64,000 bases of DNA from Hymenobacter sp. YIM 151500-1 (GTDB lineage: Bacteria > Bacteroidota > Bacteroidia > Cytophagales > Hymenobacteraceae). Location: NCBI RefSeq assembly GCF_025979885.1, contig NZ_CP110139.1, forward strand, positions 2,542,001-2,606,000. Reading direction: 5' to 3'. A model generated the notes under the pieces. That model ran no database searches. It had not been told where the DNA came from and worked only from the letters and a program-made list of their open reading frames with translations. Shown here in pieces: positions 19,113 to 26,467 of this stretch. Both the position numbers and the translations under genes were made by a program. The stretch's first letter is position 1. Every line of letters starts with the position of its first letter.

Positions 19113-19862
19113 ATGTGTGCCGTGCCCGGAACATGGTCTTTTCTTCGCCGGCCGCCGCTGATGCGGCAGCGCTGGAGCAACTTGCTTTTCGCGCACTGGC
19201 CCGTGGCGCCGGCTGTGCTGCGCCCCTACCTGCCGCCACGGCTTGAGCTGGATGTGTTCGAGGGGCAGGCCTGGCTGGGGGTGGTGCCCTTCACCATGAG
19301 CCACATCCGGGCCCTGGGGCTGCCACCGGTACCGGGCCTAAGCTACCTGCACGAGCTGAACGTGCGCACTTACGCCTGCCTTGATGGTGTGCCGGGCGTG
19401 TGGTTTTTGTCGCTGGACGCCACGCAGCCGCTGGGCGTATGGGCCGCCCGCACGCTGTTTCGCTTGCCCTACCTGCGGGCCCGGATGCAGCTCACCCGCC
19501 ACGGCCCGGCCTTGCGGGCCGTAGCCGAGCGCACCCACAGCGGCGCGCCGCCGGCCCGCTTTGCCGCCACCTGGACGCCCGGCTTGGCCTTGCCCCGCGC
19601 CCAGCCGGGCACGCTGGCGCACTTCCTGACCGAGCGGTACTACCTCTACACGGCTGGCCCCACGGTGCGCGCCGGCCAGCACCGCACCGCTCTGTGGCGG
19701 GGCCACCTCTGGCACGAGCCGTGGCTCCTGCGCCACGCCACGCTCAACGAGTGGACTTCGACCCTGGTCGAAAGCCACGGCTTGCCGACACCCGAAGGAG
19801 CCCCCTTGCTCTACGCCGCCGACGCCGTGGACGTGTGGGTGCGGGAGTTGCGGCGGGTGTAG
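19113..19862 (+). CDS. DUF2071 (YqjF-like) family protein
   Basis: A 249-residue protein with the YqjF/DUF2071 pattern. RQRWSNLLFAHWPVAPAVLR and LPPRLELDVFEGQAWLGVVP near the N-terminus are the family hallmark, followed by SHIRALGLPPVPGLSYLHEL and NVRTYACLDGVPGVWFLSLD. Near the C-terminus is LTERYYLYTAGPTVRAG. The family is thought to have a beta-barrel fold related to acetoacetate decarboxylase; no activity is established. The start at 19113 is chosen from the family N-terminus; upstream codons are in frame but Arg-rich and unlikely. It is convergent with acyP. Confidence 0.8.
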   Translation: MCAVPGTWSFLRRPPLMRQRWSNLLFAHWPVAPAVLRPYLPPRLELDVFEGQAWLGVVPFTMSHIRALGLPPVPGLSYLHELNVRTYACLDGVPGVWFLSLDATQPLGVWAARTLFRLPYLRARMQLTRHGPALRAVAERTHSGAPPARFAATWTPGLALPRAQPGTLAHFLTERYYLYTAGPTVRAGQHRTALWRGHLWHEPWLLRHATLNEWTSTLVESHGLPTPEGAPLLYAADAVDVWVRELRRV

Positions 19863-19918
19863 CCTTCGTTGTATTATCAGCCACCAGAGGCAAGGCCCGC
19901 GCAAGCACCCGCCAGCCC

Positions 19919-20206
19919 TCAGCGCCGCACCTCAAATTCCGTGTAGCCGCGCACCTCATCCGCCACCACCTCTACCCTCTCTACCCGCGCGGCGGGCGGG
20001 CCGTGCTGGCACCAGGCTTCCAGCGCAGCCAGGGCCTCGGCCGGGCCTTCGGCTTCGATGGTTACGGTGCCGTCGTCGTTGTTGCGGGCGTACCCGTGGA
20101 GGCCCAGGCGGCGGGCTTCGGCCTGGGAGCTTTGGCGGAAAAACACGCCCTGCACGCGGCCATGAATGCGGAAGGTGCGGTGCTGGACAGTGGCGGTAGA
20201 ACTCAT
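19919..20206 (-). CDS. acyP: Acylphosphatase
   Basis: This 95-residue enzyme hydrolyses carboxyl-phosphate bonds such as acetyl phosphate. The signature is complete: HGRVQGVFFRQSSQAEARRL carries the phosphate-binding loop and catalytic Arg, and GYARNNDDGTVTIEAEGP carries the catalytic Asn. It ends with YTEFEVRR, as acylphosphatases do. It is divergent from nagA with about 80 bases between the starts. A shared TATTTTG/TACTTTG-like region there may hold both promoters, though neither is a perfect match. Confidence 0.95.
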   Translation of the reverse strand: MSSTATVQHRTFRIHGRVQGVFFRQSSQAEARRLGLHGYARNNDDGTVTIEAEGPAEALAALEAWCQHGPPAARVERVEVVADEVRGYTEFEVRR

Positions 20207-20285
20207 ATAGTAGTTGTGGTTTGTCGCAAAATACGGCCGTGTGCGGCTGGCCGCATGCCATCGGAGGGCCGTACTTTGCGGCCGT

Positions 20286-21437
20286 ATGCGTTATCTACTT
20301 CAATCCTGCACTGTGTACACTGGCCACGCGGTGCTGCCCAGCCATTCCGTCCTGATTCAGGACCACCAGATTGAGGCCGTACTGCCCGACCATGCGGCAC
20401 CCGTCGACGTGTCTGTAGTAAGCGGGCGGGGCTTCTGCTTGTGCCCTGGTTTGCTTGACTTGCAGGTGTACGGTGCCGACGAAGCACTGTTTTCGGTGGA
20501 GCCCACGGTAGCGGTGCTGCGGAAGCTGCACGCGGCCTTTCTACGCCAGGGCACTACGGGCTTTCTGACCACCATGCCCACCAACTCCTGGCAGCTGACA
20601 CGCGCCGCCCTGGAAGCCGGCCGCCGTTTTCGGCAAGAGCAGCCCGATTTTCTGGGCATCCACCTGGAAGGGCCATTCCTGAACCCGGAGAAAAAGGGTG
20701 CCCATCAAGCTGAATTCATTTTACCGCCGACTGTGGAGCGGGTAGACGAGTTGCTGGAGTTGGGCCAGGGTGTGCTGCGCATGGTCACGATGGCGCCCGA
20801 GGTGACAACGCCGGCCGTGCTGGCCCGCCTGCGGGCGGCGGGCGTGGTGGTGTCAGCGGGGCACTCTAATGCCACTTATGCCGAAGCGGCAGCGGGCTTC
20901 GCGCACGGGTTTACGGCCGTTACCCATTTGTTTAACGCTATGTCGGCGTTGCAGGGGCGGGCACCGGGCCTGGTGGGTGCCACCTACGACGACGCTCAGG
21001 CCCAAGCCAGCATCATCGCCGACGGAATTCATTGCGACTTGGCCGCCGTGCGCATCAGCAAGAAGATGCTGGGGGAGCGGCTGTTTCTCATTACCGATGC
21101 CGTAACCAGCAGCCGGCAGGGTGCCTACCGCTTCCGCCGCCACCACAACCAGTACGTGGATGAAAACGGCACGCTGGCCGGCTCGGCCCTGACCTTGCTG
21201 GAAGCCGTGCGCAACTGCACCGAAGGCGCCGGCATCGAGCTGGCCGAAAGCCTGCGCATGGCCACGCTGTACCCGGCCCGCGTGCTGGGCCTGGACCACC
21301 GCCTCGGCCGCGTGGCCCCCGGCTACCAGGCCGACCTCTGCCTGTTCGACGAGCAGTGGCGGGTACGGGGCACGGTGCAGGGCGGACGGCTGACGTGGCA
21401 CGAACCTACTGCGGGAGGCGTGTCATTTGAGGCTTGA
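20286..21437 (+). CDS. nagA: N-acetylglucosamine-6-phosphate deacetylase
   Basis: This 383-residue amidohydrolase converts GlcNAc-6-phosphate to glucosamine-6-phosphate in amino-sugar and cell-wall recycling. Motifs: PGLLDLQVYGADEA where the usual metal HxHG is replaced by QVYG, HLEGPFLNPEKKGAH with the metal-binding glutamate, VSAGHSNATYAEA, VTHLFNAMSAL, and LITDAVTS with the catalytic aspartate. Loss of the first His pair is seen in other NagA proteins that bind a single metal. The start at 20286 is set by MRYLLQSCTVYTGH; 24 in-frame upstream codons do not fit. No nagB is in the window. Confidence 0.93.
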   Translation: MRYLLQSCTVYTGHAVLPSHSVLIQDHQIEAVLPDHAAPVDVSVVSGRGFCLCPGLLDLQVYGADEALFSVEPTVAVLRKLHAAFLRQGTTGFLTTMPTNSWQLTRAALEAGRRFRQEQPDFLGIHLEGPFLNPEKKGAHQAEFILPPTVERVDELLELGQGVLRMVTMAPEVTTPAVLARLRAAGVVVSAGHSNATYAEAAAGFAHGFTAVTHLFNAMSALQGRAPGLVGATYDDAQAQASIIADGIHCDLAAVRISKKMLGERLFLITDAVTSSRQGAYRFRRHHNQYVDENGTLAGSALTLLEAVRNCTEGAGIELAESLRMATLYPARVLGLDHRLGRVAPGYQADLCLFDEQWRVRGTVQGGRLTWHEPTAGGVSFEA

Positions 21438-21487
21438 AGATGCCCGTATTCTGCCCACTCCTGGCAAAAGAGTTGAGTGAAGTCCGC

Positions 21488-22300
21488 TTAGCTGATTTCC
21501 CGCTGGCGCACGGCCTCAAACGTTAAAATAGCCGTGGCGGTGCTCACGTTAAGCGAGTCGATGGCTCCGCGCATGGGGATGATGATGGTCTGGTCGCAGG
21601 CCTGCATGAGTTCCGGGGTGAGGCCGTCGGCTTCGGTGCCCATCACCAGGGCCGTGGGGCCGCGGAAGTTGCAGGCAGTGTAGGGTACGGAGGCGGGGCT
21701 GAGGGCGGCGGCGTAGGTGCGGATGCCGTGCTGCCGGCACCACCCGAGCAGCTCCTGGCGGGTGGTGGCTACGGTGGGCACCGTAAAGATGCAGCCAATG
21801 CTGCTGCGGATGGCGTTGGGGTTATAGAGGTCGGTGCGCGGGTCGCAGACGATGACGGCCGTGGCCTGGGCGGCGTCGGCGGTGCGCAGGATGGCGCCCA
21901 GGTTGCCAGGCTTTTCTACGGCTTCCAGCACCAGTAGCAGCGGAGCGGCGGGCAATTTCAGGTCGGCCAGGCGAAGGTGGGGGGGCCGGGCCAGGGCCAG
22001 CACCCCATCGGACCCTTCGCGGTAGGCCACCTTCTCAAACACGGCCCGGCTTACCTCCACCCACTCGGTAGCGCCATCAGGCCCCAGTAGCCCGCGCAGC
22101 TCCTGCTGGCGCTGGGGTCCGGCCAGCTCGGGGCACACCAACAGCGTGACAAGGGGCACCCCGGCGCCGTGGGCAATGGTCAGCTCCCGCAAGCCCTCGA
22201 TAATGGTAAGCTGCTGCTGGCGCCGCTCCGACGATTTTTGCTGGAGCCGCAGCAGATTCTTGATGCGCGGATTCTGAGGACTGGTGATGAGGTCGGGCAT
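21488..22300 (-). CDS. TrmH/SpoU family RNA 2'-O-methyltransferase
   Basis: A 270-residue SPOUT methyltransferase. The N-terminal substrate-binding domain begins SPQNPRIKNLLRLQQKSSER. The trefoil-knot SAM domain shows motif 1 (EAVEKPGNLGAILRTADA), the middle strand NPNAIRSSIGCIF, motif 2 (ALVMGTEADGL) and motif 3 (IIPMRGAIDSLNVSTATAI). It methylates a ribose 2'-OH in rRNA or tRNA; the exact target cannot be told from sequence. The start at 22300 matches the family; upstream in-frame codons look non-coding. It is convergent with nagA. Confidence 0.92.
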   Translation of the reverse strand: MPDLITSPQNPRIKNLLRLQQKSSERRQQQLTIIEGLRELTIAHGAGVPLVTLLVCPELAGPQRQQELRGLLGPDGATEWVEVSRAVFEKVAYREGSDGVLALARPPHLRLADLKLPAAPLLLVLEAVEKPGNLGAILRTADAAQATAVIVCDPRTDLYNPNAIRSSIGCIFTVPTVATTRQELLGWCRQHGIRTYAAALSPASVPYTACNFRGPTALVMGTEADGLTPELMQACDQTIIIPMRGAIDSLNVSTATAILTFEAVRQREIS

Positions 22301-22492
22301 AGCAGGGCGGTAACTCGGCGCGGCGAAGATACGCAGCGCCGCCCCCGACCAAGTGCCGGCTTCACTGGCTGCCGGGCGCTGCATAACCACTGTTTCGGTT
22401 AGCAGTCTTTATCAGTACAGCCAGCGCCACGCGGCAGAACAGCTCTGTACAAGCTAGTTAGGCTATTTAGGAAGTTAATTGACTGTCCTGCG

Positions 22493-22672
22493 TCCTGCTT
22501 CATCTAGCGTCTGCTTGCCCAACCGAAGGTCGCCGGAGGCAAGCATCCCGCGTGCTAACCAATCTTATCCAGTTGACTAATCCCACTTGTATGAAACAAA
22601 CAGTGGAGATGCTTGCCTGCGGCAACCTTCGGTTCGACAAGCGGACGCCAGATAGAGCAGGACAATACCGCG
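22493..22672. repeat. Dispersed palindrome, GTCCGCTTG family, copy 1
   Basis: Inverted arms of about 60 bp (22493-22553 and 22608-22672) pair with few mismatches around a 55-base centre. Each arm carries the family landmarks (A)TCTGGCGTCCGCTTG-like sequence, a GAACCGAAGG block and GGCAAGCATC. The 650-base gap between the TrmH gene and the gene at 22952 holds nothing else that I recognise; a short open frame across the palindrome is not coding. Confidence 0.75.
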
Positions 22673-22951
22673 CCAGCACGCGAGAGGCTTGGGCAAGCTC
22701 AGCTAACGTGCCAAGGGGCCTTGGGCGGCTTCCTCAACAGCTTCATTCCCTCTACCACCTAGCTGAGCTTTTCCCCGTAGTATAGCTGGGCGCGCTGGGC
22801 GAGAGTTGCGTTACACTAGGCGCTGGCGCAGCGGCGTTTAGCGGTTAGCGGGTCCGGCACCTTTGGGCGGCGTGAGCTGTTGCATAATACCCGCGGACGA
22901 GTTTGGGGCCGCGGCCCGTTTGTTTCGCTACTTCTGCTTTACTTACCACCT

Positions 22952-23929
22952 ATGTTGTCCCGCTCTCTCCCCTTCGTTGTGTGCTGGGCCCTGGCCCTGC
23001 CAGTCCTGGCGCAGCAAACGCCCCGCGAGCTTAACAGCCTGCCTGGCACGCCGCCTGCTACGCGCCCCGCGCCTACTACCCCAGCTCCAGCTGCCCCGGC
23101 CCCGGCTGCTCCGGCTACCACTGCCGTAGCGCCGGCCGCCGATACTTCCCGCCAAACCGCGCCCCGCACGCTGGCTTCGCCGCCCGCCCTGCCCGATTCG
23201 GCGGTGCAGGCCGCCCGGCAGGCGCCACCCGTGCCCGCCAACACCACCCGCTACGCCGTGGGCCTGAAAACCGGCCAAGTGGTGCGCGGCTACGACGTAG
23301 AGATACGCCAGCCCGTGTTCGGCCGCTCCTTTTTGCTGGTTGACGGGCAGCAGCGTTTTGAGCTGGACCAGGTTCGCTACTACGAAGACGAGTCGGGCTT
23401 TTACGTGCGCACTACGTTACCGGGCCGCACCAAGCGTGAAAGCACCCTGCGCCGCGACCGGGTGGGCCGCATCAGCCTGTATTCCATCACCTCCCAGCAG
23501 TACGTCAACAATCCCGGCGGCTTCGGGCCCTATGGCCGCTTCGGGGGTCCCTACGGCGGCTTTGGCGGCCCGTGGGGCGGAGGCTGGGGCGGCTACCGCA
23601 CCGTGCGCCAGGAATACTTCAGCAAGGATAATGGCCCGATTGAAGACCTGAGCATCCGCAACCTGCAGCGCGCTACCACCGACAGCCCCGGCTCCCAGAA
23701 GCTGCTGGCCGATGCCCGCCGCTACCAAACCGCTACGACGCTGAGCTACATCGGGGCCGGGGGACTGTTTCTGGCTGGTATGTTGTCCAGCTTCGGCGGC
23801 AATAATGGCTTCTCGGTGTCGCCGCTGGTGTACGGGGCTATTCCGCTGGCCATTGTGCCGCTGGTTATCGGGGGCAAGCAGCAGAACAATATTCGCCAAG
23901 CCATCCTGCTTTATAACCGCGGGCAGTAG
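22952..23929 (+). CDS. Secreted or membrane protein with Ala/Pro and Gly/Tyr low-complexity regions
   Basis: A 325-residue protein of unknown function. Residues 1 to about 23 form a signal peptide (ending LPVLAQ). About 30-90 is a disordered Ala/Pro/Thr linker. About 95-175 is a compact beta-rich domain (YAVGLKTGQVVRGYDVEIR, SFLLVDGQQRFELDQVRYYE). About 180-210 is a Gly/Tyr/Phe-rich loop (GRFGGPYGGFGGPWGG). Two hydrophobic segments follow near 265-285 (YIGAGGLFLAGML) and 295-315 (LVYGAIPLAIVPLVI). The folded domain may be a small envelope-bound module; I do not recognise the family. Alternative upstream starts exist, but the signal peptide argues for 22952. Confidence 0.65.
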   Translation: MLSRSLPFVVCWALALPVLAQQTPRELNSLPGTPPATRPAPTTPAPAAPAPAAPATTAVAPAADTSRQTAPRTLASPPALPDSAVQAARQAPPVPANTTRYAVGLKTGQVVRGYDVEIRQPVFGRSFLLVDGQQRFELDQVRYYEDESGFYVRTTLPGRTKRESTLRRDRVGRISLYSITSQQYVNNPGGFGPYGRFGGPYGGFGGPWGGGWGGYRTVRQEYFSKDNGPIEDLSIRNLQRATTDSPGSQKLLADARRYQTATTLSYIGAGGLFLAGMLSSFGGNNGFSVSPLVYGAIPLAIVPLVIGGKQQNNIRQAILLYNRGQ

Positions 23930-24062
23930 GTGGCTCTGGCCTGCTAAGGCTTTTTCCAGTTTCCTTCAGCACAACCCCGTTCGGCGCTGGCCGGGCGGGG
24001 TTTGTTTTTGGCTGAAGCCGGGGCGGCAGAAACTCGACCGGGCTGGCCGCGTACAGGCTAGC

Positions 24063-24788
24063 GTGGCTATTCTTCTTAACAGCACTTCGGACCTGACTGC
24101 TCGCCAGGAGCTGGCCTTGTGGGCGCACGAGCGGCTGTGTGCCGAATACGGCGCGCCCTTTCCCTTTTTCAGCACCAAGGACCCGCTGAGTGAGCTAATC
24201 AGCGCCTTGCTTTCCCACCGCACCCGCAACCAGGATTCGCACCGGGCCTACCAGCAGCTGCGGGCCCGGTTTCCAACCTGGGACGAAGTGCGCGATGCCC
24301 CCACTGCTGAGGTAGAGGAGGCTATCAGCCCCTGCACCTGGCCCGAGCAAAAGGCGCCCCGCTTGCAGCAAGTGCTGCACCAGGTAAGCCAGCGCTGCAA
24401 CGGCGGCCCCTGCGACTTGGCTTTTCTGGCCGAAATACCAATCAAAGAGGCGCGGGCCTGGCTGGAAGCCATACCGGGCGTGGGCCCCAAAACCAGCGCC
24501 GCCGTGCTGCTGTTCAGCTCCTTGCGCATCCCGGCCATGCCCGTGGACAGCCACCATCACCGCGTAGCCCAGCGCCTGGGCCTCATCGGCCCGAAAGTAG
24601 GGGAAGGGGCGGCCCACGCCCTGCTCGAAGCGCTGCTTCCGCCCGGCTGGGATGCCCAGCAAGTCTACGACCACCACGAAGCCTTCATGTTTCACGGCCA
24701 GAAGTGCTGCTACTTTCACACTCCCGCCTGTGGCCGTTGCGTGCTGCTGGAACGCTGCCCCACTGGCCAGGCGCGGGTGAAGAGGTGA
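24063..24788 (+). CDS. Endonuclease III-like DNA glycosylase
   Basis: A 241-residue HhH-GPD base-excision repair protein related to Nth. The N-terminal helix region has DPLSELISALLSHRTRNQDS, where Nth has LLSAQ(T). The helix-hairpin-helix is LEAIPGVGPKTSAAVLL with the catalytic lysine position in GPKT, and the catalytic aspartate is in MPVDSHHHRVAQRLGL. The C-terminal 4Fe-4S cluster ligands fit C-X6-C-X2-C-X5-C (CYFHTPACGRCVLLERC). Nth usually has T-D/N in LLSAQTTD, here HRTRNQD, so substrate range may differ. The start is a GTG at 24063; no ATG fits. Confidence 0.85.
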   Translation: MAILLNSTSDLTARQELALWAHERLCAEYGAPFPFFSTKDPLSELISALLSHRTRNQDSHRAYQQLRARFPTWDEVRDAPTAEVEEAISPCTWPEQKAPRLQQVLHQVSQRCNGGPCDLAFLAEIPIKEARAWLEAIPGVGPKTSAAVLLFSSLRIPAMPVDSHHHRVAQRLGLIGPKVGEGAAHALLEALLPPGWDAQQVYDHHEAFMFHGQKCCYFHTPACGRCVLLERCPTGQARVKR

Positions 24789-24824
24789 GACATGATGAGT
24801 GGTAAGGTGGTGATTATATAAGCC

Positions 24825-24942
24825 CGTCATGCTCCATCTGGCGTCCGCTTGTCGAAGCATCTCTCCCGCTTCGTCCTCACGATTGAAGTTACCCCCGGTA
24901 GAGATGCTTCGACTTCGCCTCCGGCTGCGCTCAGCATGACCG
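24825..24942. repeat. Dispersed palindrome, GTCCGCTTG family, copy 2
   Basis: Begins CGTCATGCTCCATCTGGCGT and ends with the complementary CAGCATGAC; internal arms GAAGCATCTC (about 24855) and GAGATGCTTC (24901-24910) pair. It fills most of the gap between the endonuclease gene and the octamer tract. Confidence 0.7.
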
Positions 24943-24966
24943 TATCTTTACCTGTTTCTGTCCTGA

Positions 24967-25032
24967 CCCCTTCACCCCTTCACCCCTTCACCCCTTCACC
25001 CCTTCACCCCTTCACCCCTTCACCCCTTCACC
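24967..25032 (+). repeat. Tandem octamer repeat (TTCACCCC), about 8 copies
   Basis: A perfect 8-base unit is repeated about 8 times and ends 3 bases before the start codon of the small membrane protein at 25036. Such a tract can gain or lose units by replication slippage. It occupies the place where the ribosome-binding region would be. Confidence 0.9.
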
Positions 25033-25035
25033 ACT

Positions 25036-25236
25036 ATGAAACAGACTTATGGACTTCCGGCGTTGCTTTCCTTGTTTGTGCCTGGGCTGGGGCAGCTGGT
25101 GAAAGGGCAGTTTCTCAAGGCCTTTCTGATTTGGGCCGTGGGTGGCGCGGTTGGCTTTCTGCTGGCCTGGACGCTGATCGTACCCTTCCTGATTTGGGCC
25201 TGGAACGTGTACGACGCCTACAACGACCCCGCCTAG
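25036..25236 (+). CDS. Small TM2-like membrane protein
   Basis: A 66-residue protein with two hydrophobic segments (about 7-20 and 28-53) joined by KGQFLKAFL. The pattern LPALLSLFVPGLGQLVKGQF, a Gly-x-Gly-Gln turn, and the ending WNVYDAYNDPA match small TM2-type proteins, in which a polytopic hairpin carries a conserved P-G-x-G-Q motif. The function of these proteins is unknown. The octamer tract abuts its start codon, so expression may vary with repeat number. A degraded DUF167 gene follows directly. Confidence 0.7.
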   Translation: MKQTYGLPALLSLFVPGLGQLVKGQFLKAFLIWAVGGAVGFLLAWTLIVPFLIWAWNVYDAYNDPA

Positions 25237-25244
25237 CTATAACC

Positions 25245-25484
25245 CTGCTACACTTCAAAGTCCGGCCAAACGCCCGCTACAACTAGCTGCTGCCCGCCGC
25301 TGCTGGTAGCTAGACGGTGCGCCCGAAGGCTCCGACCCAGAATGGCCCGGCCAGTGCCGGCCTGGTGGCTTATCTGGCCGAGGTGTTTGGCGTGGCCAAG
25401 CCGGATGTGCAGCTGCTGGCGGGTCACATGGCGCCGTTTAAGAAGGGTGGCATCCGGGGGCACGCTGAGCAGGTAAAGAGTTAG
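25245..25484 (+). pseudogene. Degraded DUF167 (YggU-like) gene with two in-frame stops
   Basis: One reading frame from 25245 to the TAG at 25482 encodes a recognisable DUF167 protein (about 80 residues): LLHFKVRPNARYN, then TAG, LLPAAAGS, then TAG, then TVRPKAPTQNGPASAGLVAY, LAEVFGVAKPDVQLLAGHMA and PFKKGGIRGHAEQVKS. The family pattern is KVRVKPNARKN..., a GKANxALIxFLA helix, and VxLxxGxxSRxK. Everything is in a single frame, so two point substitutions created the stops. There is also no start codon in place before LLHFKV. The final family motif has drifted (GHMAPFKKGGIRG). Confidence 0.75.
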
Positions 25485-25582
25485 TAGGCATACCCTGAGC
25501 AGCTTTTTTCCGTTGAAACCGGCGGCACTAAGCACCTTTCGGGTTCGGTAGTGCTGGTTGTTTTGCGTTTTTCTATTCCGCT

Positions 25583-26350
25583 ATGCATATTTTTCCACTG
25601 TGGGCTGTGGCTGGTTTCTGGGGGTTGGTGTCGGGGTCGGCGCTGGTGCTGGGGGCGGCCTTGGGCTACTTCGCGCACGTGCCGCAACGCCTGATTGCGG
25701 CTATTATGGCCTTCGGCAGCGGCGTGCTCATCTCCACTCTTTCCTTTGAGTTGATGGAAGAAGCCTACGAGAAAGGCGGCTTCGACTCCACGGCCTTTGG
25801 CTTTGTGGGCGGGGCGGCCGTGTACACGCTGGCCAACTGGCTGCTGGCCCGCTACGGCGCCCAGCACCGCAAACGCTCCAACCACCCGTCATCTCCTCAC
25901 CGCTCCGGCGAGGCCGACAATGGCCTGGCCCTGGCCGTGGGGGCGCTGCTGGACGGCATTCCCGAAAGCATTGTGATTGGGTTGAGCCTGCTGTCTGGTA
26001 AGGGTGTGAGCATGGTGGCCGTGGTGGCCATCTTCCTGAGTAACTTGCCCGAGGGCCTGAGCAGCGCCGCCGGCATGAAGAAAGCCGGCCGCCGCCCAGC
26101 CTACGTGCTGGGGCTGTGGGGCGGCATTGCGCTGGTATCCGGAATAGCCGCGCTGGTGGGCTACTCGGTGTTTAGTGGGTTTTCGCCGGAGGTGGTGGCG
26201 GCCACCACGGCCGTAGCGGCCGGGGCCGTGCTGGCCATGATTGCCGACACCATGATTCCGGAGGCGTTTGAGGCAACTCACAACTTCACCGGCCTTATTA
26301 CTGTGCTGGGTTTTCTGGTGTCGTTTGTGCTGACCAAGCTGGGTGGGTAA
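25583..26350 (+). CDS. ZIP-family metal transporter
   Basis: A 255-residue inner-membrane transporter with about eight predicted helices. TM1-3 cover residues of about 5-95. A short polar His/Ser-rich loop (QHRKRSNHPSSPHRSGEADN) separates them from the core. The ZIP metal site is visible as ALLDGIPESIVIGL (the usual HxxPEG-type TM4, here with D in place of H) and FLSNLPEGLSSAAGMKKAG in TM5. ZupT-like proteins import Zn2+, Fe2+ or Mn2+. The D for H change in TM4 occurs in some bacterial homologues and may shift metal preference. No metal regulator lies beside it. Confidence 0.88.
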   Translation: MHIFPLWAVAGFWGLVSGSALVLGAALGYFAHVPQRLIAAIMAFGSGVLISTLSFELMEEAYEKGGFDSTAFGFVGGAAVYTLANWLLARYGAQHRKRSNHPSSPHRSGEADNGLALAVGALLDGIPESIVIGLSLLSGKGVSMVAVVAIFLSNLPEGLSSAAGMKKAGRRPAYVLGLWGGIALVSGIAALVGYSVFSGFSPEVVAATTAVAAGAVLAMIADTMIPEAFEATHNFTGLITVLGFLVSFVLTKLGG

Positions 26351-26467
26351 GCGCTGGATGCGTGGTGGCAGGACTGGCCGGCGCTAAGGCTACATTAGCC
26401 GATCAGAAAGCTTCTTTTGGCCTTTTTCATCCGCTCGGAAGGCCAAAACTTTGTAGCTTGGCGGCCT

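Noticed and set aside
22552..22785. Short open frame over palindrome copy 1
   Set aside because: It overlaps inverted-repeat arms found elsewhere as non-coding DNA and has no recognisable protein features.
24967..25032. Possible CRISPR array
   Set aside because: It is a contiguous 8-base tandem repeat with no spacers.
25245..25484. Amber recoding (Sec/Pyl or suppressor) of the DUF167 gene
   Set aside because: Two TAG codons without nearby signals, a missing start codon and a drifted C-terminus fit gene decay; TAG is an ordinary stop elsewhere in the window.
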